A stretch of 64,000 nucleotides of DNA, from the NCBI GenBank assembly GCA_964019415.1, contig OZ025871.1:10265256-10329255 (forward strand), read 5' to 3'. Position 1 is the first letter of the stretch, and every line of letters starts with the position of its first letter. This document shows positions 25,401 to 31,357 of the stretch, piece after piece. The DNA comes from Ianthella basta (taxonomy: Eukaryota > Porifera > Demospongiae > Verongiida > Ianthellidae). A model generated the notes under the pieces. That model did not search any database. It saw nothing but the letters and a program-made list of their open reading frames with translations, and was not told the DNA's origin. A program made the position numbers and the translations under genes.

Positions 25401-27440
25401 AGGATACTGAATGGCACAGTGTTGAAGTTTGGCTGTATTGGGGGATTAGCTCTGGTAAGAGGAGGAATGCTGACATGTGGAGATGATGGAATATGGCAAG
25501 GAGACCTTCCAGAGTGTGCTCGTAAGTGAACACTGAAAGCACTTAATTTAGTAGTCTATAGGAATCTCCAATAATTACACAAATAAAGGCACTTGCTTCG
25601 CTCATTAATTTTATTAATGTTCAGGAGTAGAATGACATAAGAGCGATTAATGCCATAGATACACCTGTGAAGGGAAGATAAATATATAGACGAGGAGCTG
25701 GATGAGGAGAGAATTATTTGCCAATGAGGTGGTTACCTTGGTCTCCTGTACATGGTCCAAAGTAGTCAATTGCACAAGCTTTCATATCATACGCCACTGA
25801 TTGCATTTGATGCCTGATTGAAGTCCATGCATGTATATTGAACTTAAAGGTAGCTCTTTCTTTACTCAGTAGATTATAGTGTCGTTAATGTTTGGCTGGG
25901 GAGGGTAGGAAGAGTCATCAGGTAGGGACATGTTGATGTACAGATAGGTAGAGTTAAATATGCAGTCTTTTGACCACATGGAAAGGTTGCTATACAGACC
26001 CTGCCTTCTGATATCTTTCTCACTAGTCCACTTCTACTTTCTCAGCAAGTAGAGGTCCATGCAGCACTACAGTAACTATATATATAGCTATATTTGCATC
26101 CAATGCGTAATGCATCCAATTGTTCAGATATTAAGGTAATCCACCTACAGATGATCCTAGGTGTGTTAATATGCCCACATTTTGTCTTTCATATGGCTTT
26201 TCCTTTTTGATTTTCACTCTTTCACTGGCCACAACCAAATTTAATTGCATTGTAGATGTGACTTGTGAAACGTCCTGCATTCAGTTGTTGAATAATCTGC
26301 TAAGTATTGCCCACAAACTATTCGCTTACATTGAACAACGTAGCAATGAGCCTCTTCTTCTACATTATTGATCGCTTGGAGCAAGCTAAACCGAGGACAG
26401 CCTACAAGCTGAAGAAGTACAGGGAGAGACTGGCCAAATTGCTTGACCGAGGCAAAGAACACCACAGAGAGGACCAGCCGCAAGGGAAAGGATTGGAGAA
26501 GAGTCAGAAGGTGATGCTGTCACAGTGTACCATGCAGCAGGAGGGAGATCTGTCCCAGTCCAACTAGTGGGCCAAAGTCAGCAACATTTACAAGGAATTT
26601 AGCCCCCCCCCCTCCAATCCCACTATTTTCTTTTCTTTTTCATTGGCCACACCCCCTGTACACATAACTATGTTTCTTATTGGCTAAACACATGTACACA
26701 TAATCCTAGAATTTGATTGGTCACACAGTCACCCATAGCTATATAAACTAGTCTCACACTGTACATTCTCAGTTTTGTACACAGCTGACAAAGGCCTTCG
26801 GGCCGAAACGTCCTGATTTCAGTTGTTGAATAATCTGCTACGTATTGCCCACAAACTATTTGCTTACATTAAAGATATTATTATCCACTCTTGCAGTATC
26901 CTCTAAGGGTGGTACAGTCAACAGAAATGCTCTTACATTGGGTGGTTTGGCACCATTCATTGTACTTGGCATTCTGGTGTTGCTCCTGCTTATACTTGGC
27001 ACTCTGACTATTATTGTTGTACTAGTCCTACGTATGAGGATCAAGAAGTACAAAGGTGAGTGTGCTGCAAAGTGTGAACAATACAACATTGTGCAGTTTC
27101 ATTCTACATTGTGCATTATTTTTTGTGCTGCCTGGTCATGATCTGTTTGCCACAATGTGACTCGCAGCCTTTCCTTGCTCACTGCATCTAATATAATGCA
27201 GGGCAGTCTGATGCAAGACATGTACAATGTGTACAGATGGAACTGAATAACAGAGAGGAGGATCACTATGAAGACCTGAGCCAATTCACACAGGGAGATG
27301 AAAGACAATGTGTTGCGATGGAACTGAGTTACAGAGAGGAGACTCACTATGATGACGCGGACCATATCAAACAGGGCTTTGAATTATCAGAGAATCCAGC
27401 ATACCTGTCATGCAGTGGATTAACTTACGTGGAACAGTGA
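502..27440 (+). CDS. Gene 1: jacalin-like lectin / 15-Sushi transmembrane receptor (spliced)
   Basis: A 19-exon gene model. Exons: 502-1402, 8390-8590, 9939-10133, 10725-10919, 12362-12556, 12877-13071, 14503-14697, 15018-15212, 16644-16838, 17163-17357, 18800-18994, 19315-19509, 20952-21146, 21467-21661, 23104-23298, 23621-23815, 25327-25521, 26897-27055, 27202-27440. All introns are phase 1 and have GT-AG ends. The exons sum to 4425 bases, an intact frame of 1474 residues. Order: signal peptide (1-22), jacalin-like domain (about 29-195), second jacalin-like unit (about 225-365), 15 Sushi domains (about 368-1342), one helix (about 1357-1385), and a cytoplasmic tail of about 80 residues with YEDL, YDDA and NPAY. 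Expected location is the plasma membrane with the lectin and Sushi region outside. The ATG at 502 is preferred because it gives a clean signal peptide and matches the paralogues. Function is not shown by the sequence; surface recognition of glycans is an inference from the domains. Some array copies may be spliced alternatively. Confidence 0.8.
2098..2342 (-). pseudogene. hAT transposase N-terminal BED zinc-finger remnant
   Basis: Reading on the minus strand from 2342 gives AWDYLAVDEDLNFVVCQSC followed by a stop near 2252. A shifted frame continues with TTSNIMDRLYEFG. An aromatic, acidic stretch with C-x2-C followed by T-x-N-(I/L)-x2-(H)-L is the BED finger pattern of hAT transposases. The histidine positions and frame are broken. 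It sits inside the element bounded at 1825-3718, which supports the call. Confidence 0.6.
2695..2919 (+). pseudogene. Transposon-associated ORF fragment with EQxxESxH motif
   Basis: A frame open to 2919 contains HSEQGAESVHNILNTLERTY. An E-Q-x2-E-S-x-H segment followed by a basic, aromatic stretch resembles proteins encoded by repetitive elements in sponges and cnidarians; I cannot name the family. It lies inside the hAT element on the opposite strand to the BED finger, so it may be a nested insertion. Confidence 0.3.
4070..6560 (+). mobile_element. 5'-truncated RTE-like non-LTR retrotransposon, decayed
   Basis: The endonuclease C-terminal half is at 4076-4555: QAYAPMDD, a GC-HGED-NESGERLLSFC segment, QIDYFLV, then the catalytic GSDHHLV. 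Reverse transcriptase follows in pieces at 4696-5055, 5122-5439 and 5526-6164 in different frames. It has KAPG...AEMLK, NNYRGISFLS, the aspartate motif VDLEKAYD, QGVRQGCVLSP and the active site LLFADDII. A C-terminal thumb/connector piece (LLYGCETW) is at 6216-6398, with RPR-RW-like sequence near 6500. The frame changes at least twice and there are internal stops, so it is dead. It lies on the sense strand of gene 1 intron 1. The RTE-like assignment rests on the APE-type endonuclease and YGCETW motif; a related clade is possible. Confidence 0.8.
5478..5497 (+). repeat. Poly-G tract inside the LINE reverse transcriptase
   Basis: A run of 20 G. It falls where LINE reverse transcriptases carry the conserved E-x-Q-G-G-F-x3-R segment (GCAG before, TTCACACAAGGAAG after), and the reading frame changes here from the 5122-5439 frame to the 5526-6164 frame. 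Confidence 0.8.
6561..7286. other. Intron 1 spacer, no gene recognised
   Basis: A short inverted repeat GCCGTGAAG...CTTCACGGC lies at about 6669-6708. From about 7065 the sequence is clearly related to gene 2 intron 1 at 33355-33560 (for example GGTCATCAG followed by GATGCAGCATA and GCCAAAGGAGG), so this is shared ancestral intron, not new insertion. Confidence 0.5.
7507..7555. repeat. TTC microsatellite
   Basis: TTC triplets with one interruption (TTTTTC). The array copies of element E have only a short TTC remnant in the same place, for example near 11161-11175. Confidence 0.85.
8000..8272. repeat. Long foldback hairpin at the right of element E
   Basis: The left arm AATAATAAAAATTTTCTACA...GATGTAGGGATGGCATAAA...GTGGAGCATTAACCAT pairs with the right arm ATGGTTAATGCTCCAC...TTATGCCATCCCTA...TGTAGAAAATTATTATTATT. 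Each arm is about 110-125 bases with few mismatches and a short centre around 8110-8165. This is the form of a foldback MITE. Confidence 0.75.
8390..8590 (+). CDS. Gene 1 exon 2: completes second jacalin-like unit
   Basis: A phase 1-1 exon of 67 codons. It holds CLSGFAIQLVFSD, a conserved FGSN, then IVGFHG...DNCIRRLGIYMQ, which matches the jacalin-type closing strand pattern (I-x-G-F-x-G...D-x-I-x-x-L-G-x-Y). Acceptor is ATTACAG at 8383-8389, donor GTGAGT at 8591. Confidence 0.85.
9009..9185 (-). pseudogene. Penelope-like element GIY-YIG endonuclease fragment
   Basis: On the minus strand a 58-codon stretch begins FYLGKEWRAVKNMDLKNG, continues IAMHAQKTAQVINWQEAKIL, and ends at a stop at 9009-9011. 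A Y-(I/L)-G-x-x-x-R start, KNGIAxH and (I/V)-N/D-W-x-x-A-x-(I/V)-L match the GIY-YIG endonuclease region of Penelope-like retroelements. The full domain and the reverse transcriptase are absent. Confidence 0.65.
9653..9710. repeat. 58-bp GC-centred foldback
   Basis: AAGTATTTCGAGTT at the left pairs with AACTCGAACTACTT at the right, and GGGGCGCCGGGCGCCCC forms the centre. It is a compact perfect-to-near-perfect hairpin in an AT-rich intron. Confidence 0.65.
9939..10133 (+). CDS. Gene 1 Sushi exon 1 (unique copy)
   Basis: Sixty-five codons, phase 1-1. Four cysteines and a tryptophan in CCP order (TCK, FGC, LTC, IW, PEC), with an NGT glycosylation site before the second cysteine. It differs from the array copies by LADNVTLALDAD and by ELKFGCIEG. 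It follows exon 2 directly and is outside the 2.15-kb tandem repeat. Confidence 0.9.
10725..10919 (+). CDS. Gene 1 Sushi exon 2 (G type)
   Basis: The first G-type domain, with GDNATL, TVLKFGCSEG and GIWHGDLPEC. A histidine replaces the glutamine found after tryptophan in the S type. The upstream intron here is longer than in later units and includes a CATGCATGCATG stretch. Confidence 0.9.
10933..11883. mobile_element. Element E copy behind the first G exon
   Basis: It begins 13 bases past the G-exon donor. Left flank AGTGAACACTG and right flank AGTGGACACTG look like a target duplication around what would have been an uninterrupted GTAAGTGGACACTGAATGC intron start, as seen after the S exons. 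The remaining copies lie at about 13085-14025, 15226-16166, 17371-18321, 19523-20473, 21675-22625 and 23829-24775. Confidence 0.6.
12362..12556 (+). CDS. Gene 1 Sushi exon 3 (S type)
   Basis: The first S-type domain, with GDNVTL, TVLRFGCIEG, ALVRGG and GIWQGDLPEC. The junction codon to the following G exon is TAC (tyrosine), while G to S junctions give histidine. Confidence 0.9.
12877..13071 (+). CDS. Gene 1 Sushi exon 4 (G type)
   Basis: Encodes the same protein as the G exon at 10725. Only about 320 bases separate it from the preceding S exon. Confidence 0.9.
14503..14697 (+). CDS. Gene 1 Sushi exon 5 (S type)
   Basis: Protein identical to 12362; one silent change (CTAGAC for CTGGAC) near 14557. 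Confidence 0.9.
15018..15212 (+). CDS. Gene 1 Sushi exon 6 (G type)
   Basis: Protein identical to 10725. The shortest unit spacing (2141) precedes it. Confidence 0.9.
16644..16838 (+). CDS. Gene 1 Sushi exon 7 (S type)
   Basis: Protein identical to 12362. The following intron carries a 12-base G run (16997-17008) where sister copies read GGGGAGGG. Confidence 0.9.
17163..17357 (+). CDS. Gene 1 Sushi exon 8 (G type)
   Basis: Protein identical to 10725. The upstream intron has CTGCTGTGTGG for CTGCAGTGTGG, a marker shared with the later units, which orders the duplications. Confidence 0.9.
18800..18994 (+). CDS. Gene 1 Sushi exon 9 (S type)
   Basis: Protein identical to 12362. Its upstream intron reads TTCCAGCAGTG instead of TTCCTGCAGTG. 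Confidence 0.9.
19315..19509 (+). CDS. Gene 1 Sushi exon 10 (G type)
   Basis: Protein identical to 10725, in a unit carrying the CTGCTGTGTGG intron marker. Confidence 0.9.
20952..21146 (+). CDS. Gene 1 Sushi exon 11 (S type)
   Basis: Protein identical to 12362. Confidence 0.9.
21467..21661 (+). CDS. Gene 1 Sushi exon 12 (G type variant)
   Basis: One replacement relative to 10725: GGA to AGA gives SRLRDN for SRLGDN (near 21497). The four cysteines and tryptophan are intact. Confidence 0.9.
23104..23298 (+). CDS. Gene 1 Sushi exon 13 (S type)
   Basis: Protein identical to 12362; GTCAGA for GTAAGA is silent and removes an internal GTAAGA that could act as a cryptic donor in the other S copies. 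Confidence 0.9.
23621..23815 (+). CDS. Gene 1 Sushi exon 14 (G type, divergent)
   Basis: A hybrid: it keeps VPGLSRLGDNATL and GIWHGDLPEC of the G type but has TELKFGCIEG like the first Sushi exon at 9939. GVDG replaces GDDG. It reads as an older edge copy or a conversion product. Confidence 0.9.
25327..25521 (+). CDS. Gene 1 Sushi exon 15 (S type, divergent)
   Basis: The last Sushi exon. Relative to 12362 it has TVLKFGCIGG and RGGMLTC, and its end reads GCTC|GTAAGT like the unique first exon. It ends the array. Confidence 0.9.
25522..26896. other. Gene 1 intron before the transmembrane exon
   Basis: The first 450 bases are Sushi-type intron sequence. The region to about 26260 matches gene 2 at about 41440-41600. 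From about 26265 a retroelement-like insertion is present in gene 1 only (listed next). Confidence 0.5.
26265..26872 (+). mobile_element. Retroelement-like insertion with direct terminal repeats (possible Penelope-like pLTRs)
   Basis: A 66-base direct repeat (GAAACGTCCTG...CAGTTGTTGAATAATCTGCT...) is at 26267-26332 and 26805-26870. Between them is a 72-codon frame starting at AMSLFFYIIDRLEQ (26345-26567), then CCAAT-type boxes (ATTGGCTAAA 26680s, TTTGATTGGTCAC 26710s) and TATATAAAC near 26742. The right repeat is preceded by CTGACAAAGGCC-TTCG-GGCCGAAACGTC, a stem-loop with a hammerhead-like core. Gene 2 lacks the insertion at the matching point. Confidence 0.45.
26897..27055 (+). CDS. Gene 1 transmembrane exon
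   Basis: Phase 1-1, 53 codons. A polar juxtamembrane stretch (SSKGGTVNRNALTLGG) leads into a long hydrophobic helix (IVLGILVLLLLILGTLTIIV), closed by the basic stop-transfer RMRIKKYK. Acceptor CTTGCAG, donor GTGAGT. Confidence 0.9.
27202..27440 (+). CDS. Gene 1 cytoplasmic tail exon with tyrosine motifs
   Basis: Seventy-nine residues after the junction, ending at TGA 27438-27440. It holds two imperfect repeats of CVxMEL-x-x-REE-x-HY-(E/D)-D: HYEDL, then HYDDA. SENPAYLSC follows. NPxY is a known PTB-domain and endocytic adaptor ligand, and YxxL is a known SH2 or sorting motif; which applies here is not shown by the sequence. Confidence 0.85.
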
Positions 27441-28212
27441 ACTTACCTGTATTGTGTTGCAAGGAATGTGTTAACTGACTATAGCTAATTGAGTAGGCAA
27501 ACAATTGCAGTTAGCAGTGATATTATTAGTCTAGTGCAAGGCCTTTGGCGCACCACATTGTGTTACTTACTTTGTAGGCTGATAGTAGTAGACACTGCAT
27601 GTGTTGTATTGGTTTTGGCAGCCTGGCCATGCATGTGATTGATTGAAGTGCAAGTGATGGTTCTTTGACAGAGTTGTGGTACAATCAAGCTTGATTGCAA
27701 GTGCAACATTAATGCCACACTTACAACCACAACATTAGCTCAGATTTTGTTGAGCCAATGCATGCAGAGATAGTGCGCGCAGTTATAATAATTATGTTAT
27801 ATATGCATAATAGAGTGGACTGAGTACATTCCAATTAATATATTGTTGTACAATCATCTATACAATAATAGTGCATCAGTGTAAATTAAGTATAACGTAG
27901 AATCATAAAACACACATGCACACTGTCTGGTGCAGGATATGGTGGAAATACCAGCAATGAATACGTTTTATAGCAGTTTGTCCTGTTCATTGCAATTGCG
28001 AATATGTAGCTGGCTATTATTTCATTCAGATCTTGCCCTCACTCATTTGCAAGGCCTTATTAACGATTTAAAATCCATTGGAGAAACATCATCATCATAC
28101 GCATGATTAACTGTGAATTATTATATATCACACTATTCTGTTGCTGTGTCTAGTGTACCAGATACAGAACTGTAATAACTATAATAGTGACCTCATACAC
28201 ACACACGCACAC

Positions 28213-28293
<81 letters not shown>

Positions 28294-30444
28294 ACACACA
28301 CACACATGCATCTGTGCACACACAGAAATAATTAGAATTGGTTAAATATATTCACACCATGCATACCTAGACACAAAACCACATGCACACATACATGTAG
28401 TTCAGCAGTGAAAATAGCTCAATTGAATGATCATGAGCTTGTGCAGTCTGCGAAACTGGGAAACAAACAAGGAATTGGAGGTTTGCAAACACTGCAAAAC
28501 AGATGCAAACTATAAGTGTTTGCATGGTGCAGGCCATTTGTGTGTGTGCATGTTGACTAAACATTTTGATCTGATTTTTCAGTAAACATTTTCAATTGAT
28601 TTTAAATACACTAGTACTCCAATGCAAATGACACACATCGAGTGTTTTGGGCAATACTAGGGCATCATCAGGCCTAGGTCTGCTGGAAGTTTGTGAATGT
28701 GGACACTGCTGATGCTTGCAAAGGTTATTATAATTATATAGTATGTGCTCATCAAGCGCCTGAATTGACTGGTGCCTTGCTCACATGCATGTAGTACATA
28801 CCTCAATCTTGAAGTAGTTGGATGACTTCAGATGGTCTAAAATTTCTTTCCTCATTCCCATTTGCAAGGGGAGAGGGTTACAATGTCATTCATCCTTGGA
28901 AGTATAGCTAATGCTGCACATGCAACATTAATTTGCAGGCTACAACACCTATCTAGTCATAGGCACTACAATGACATTGCAGATAGCTGGTCTGTCCATT
29001 ACGACTTGAAGTGTTAAAGCAAAAACAGAAGCAACTAGCTATATGACACTAGCACAATGCAGCTCACTTTAAATATTAATTTTTTTTATAACAATGGTCA
29101 ACCAGTGGACCACATGCCTCTTGCTATGCATACGCTTGTTCACTACTGTTCCAAGAGCTTCTTGTTGACGGTAGCTGAGGAAACACACAGATCGTCCAGA
29201 TTTCGAGTGCATAAGTGAGTACTTGGGACGGGCACCGTGTGAACACGTGCACACATAATACCATACTGAATGATGAAGCTCATAGAAGGTGCTGCATTTA
29301 TTGTAAGGATATGAAGCAGTATGGGGTCCCTGGAAGGAAAAAAAGAGCCTGTATCTAACGGGTGTGTGTTCAGCCAGGTAGGATAAAAGCATGTGCATGT
29401 ACACACCAAATATTCAGGCCATTAATGAAGAGACGGCATGTTACTGAGAGTTTGATTCCAATATGGGATCAGTAACCAAGAGTCATTTTCTGCTTTATAT
29501 TATACCCAACTTTGTGTGTACTACTGTGCAGACACTGGTAGATAGTAATGTAGATGCTGTTGATGGAGGCCACATGGTACTCAGGAATGATTGTATTATA
29601 TGCATGTATGTGTATATGTATGTATATGTATGTATGTATTTGTTTGGCAGAGTCAACTTAAGCCACAGTGGCAGTCAGCAATGACGACACACACACACAG
29701 GCTTAAAACGTCACTAAAATACATGCATCTGTATGTGTGTGAAATGTATTTTAATACATTGTTCTTTAATTTGCATTGGAGTTATAATTATTATAAAGTG
29801 GCACCATTGTTATGGTGGACAAAGCGATACAGTAATACTATGGATTTACTGTCTGACAGTGCTCTAGACAATGCATGGGCAGGCATACAGCTATGCACCT
29901 ATATATGTGTGTACACATGCATATATAGGCCAACTGGGTGGGTCTATCTGTGGTGGATCCTGCGACTACGTATAATGCACATATCAATGATTGTCCCCAC
30001 TATTCCCCCCTCGGGCGACCCCAGGTCATAGGGTGGGGATTGCCCTGGTATAGTTGTAGCCCCAGTGGTTGGGCATTGGGTAGCCCTGTAGAAATCCGTG
30101 ATCTGCCAGAATGTTAGCCAGAATGGTGTTCCTCACCTAGCCATTTGGGTGGGGATTTGCTGTACTGCACGATCGAGTCCATGTTTGCTATTCAGCAGTG
30201 AATTGGAATCATTGCTAAGAATAGGTAGATACGCATTATCTATACACAGAGTACGATTAGTGGATCATAAAACATGGACACTCACTGAAGGTCCACATGC
30301 GTATTGTTCCTGTGTATCGTCCTACAGTCAATTTATATTAATAACTACCCTATATTACCGTACTGCTTTTAATACGGGTAGCCATTTTATGGATATCCTT
30401 TCTGAAGACCATAGATGTGAAGACAAAGCCCTACCTCGTCCAGC
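27441..30444. other. Gene 1 / gene 2 intergenic region
   Basis: No coding region is supported. It contains a CA repeat (28196-28306), a hammerhead-like stem-loop motif on the minus strand (28641-28671), a TGTATG-rich patch (29603-29640), and a C/G-rich stretch at 29990-30090. Gene 2's promoter must lie near the right end; no clear TATA box is visible. Confidence 0.5.
28196..28306. repeat. CA microsatellite
   Basis: Nearly pure CA dinucleotides with a few interruptions (CGC near the start, ACCAC near 28292). Confidence 0.95.
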
Positions 30445-31357
30445 ATGAAATTGAATTATTGCCTTTTTGGTCTTCTTCAAGCACTCGTCTGGTGTACGGT
30501 TGCGGAAGGCGCTCTGTACAAGACAGTTGCCATCGGTGGACCAGGCGGCGAAAACTTTGACGATCTGTCTGCCTTGGGCAATGTGACCAATTTCCGTCTA
30601 CGGCAAGTCCTCATTTGGCAAAACTGTGTGAAAGAAGGAGGCATTTGTAGCGGTAGGATTAGTATTGACGGTGTGGTTGGGTTTCAAACCGTGTACAGTG
30701 TGTGCGAAAATGGTACGTGCAACAGTTCGGTTAGTAAGAGTGGTCTGAGCTATGATGACAGAGACTTTGATGATGTTGGCGCCACGTCTGTCATTGTTCT
30801 TGAGGACGGAGACTTCATTGAAAAGATGTACGGATACATATCCATGTTCCCAACGAACGGAAGACTATATGCCTTGATTGGTGTGGGTTTTGGAGTAAAC
30901 AGACGAGGTGCATCTGGGGACACGGAGGAGATATTTATAGGCGATACTTCGTACAAGTACATTGAAGTGCTCGGTCCAGTGGTAGCCTTTTGGGGAGGTG
31001 TTGGTGATACTTTTGATCAACTTGGCGCCTACATTGATCCATCAGTGTGGCCAGAACGACCCTCCCGTATTGTGACACGAGAACTGTATGGAGCAGTCCG
31101 TGGACGTGAAACTGATGTTTACTTCAATAGTGTTGCTACAAGCACAAAGTATTATGCCGTAAGATTGCTCGACATCGCTGTCTATTCAACTAGCACCCGC
31201 ATTACAGGGATTGCGGCCACATTCCAAAATGACCTCCGCGAAACTGTAATGTGGAATGTTGGGACAGACAATGCTTACACTCATCAGTCAAACATATCTG
31301 TATCCAACGGGTCAGTGAGCATCGGAGCTATTCGTATTCCCATTGAGGATGAATCCG
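30445..31357 (+). CDS. Gene 2 exon 1: signal peptide and jacalin-like domain
   Basis: Near-identical leader to gene 1 (FGLLQALVWCTVAEG). The lectin domain keeps GGPGGENFDD and GVGDTFDQLGAYI, and has the VCENGTC cysteine pair missing in gene 1. It is 12 bases longer than the gene 1 exon, with changes concentrated in the loop around residues 84-110 (including a SYDDRDFDD segment). Confidence 0.85.

Larger units (their letters stand above)
10725..25521 (+). repeat. Tandem array of two-Sushi-exon cassettes, about 2.15 kb per unit
   Basis: Seven 'G' exons (VPGLSRLGDNATL) start at 10725, 12877, 15018, 17163, 19315, 21467 and 23621; spacing 2141-2154. Seven 'S' exons (VPSLSRLGDNVTL) start at 12362, 14503, 16644, 18800, 20952, 23104 and 25327; spacing 2141-2156, last 2223. 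Introns are as alike as exons. Each unit holds G exon, a copy of element E, a Sushi-intron segment, S exon, and an approximately 320-base intron to the next G exon. Five G exons and six S exons encode identical protein. The edge copies (23621 and 25327) are the most different, as expected when unequal crossing-over homogenises the centre. Confidence 0.95.

Noticed and set aside
27202-27440. A classical ITAM in the gene 1 tail
   Set aside because: There is a YEDL (YxxL), but the next tyrosines are not at ITAM spacing and are not YxxL/I; only single tyrosine motifs and NPAY are supported.
28196-28306. Possible CRISPR-like or clustered array at CA repeats
   Set aside because: Simple dinucleotide microsatellite in a eukaryotic genome.
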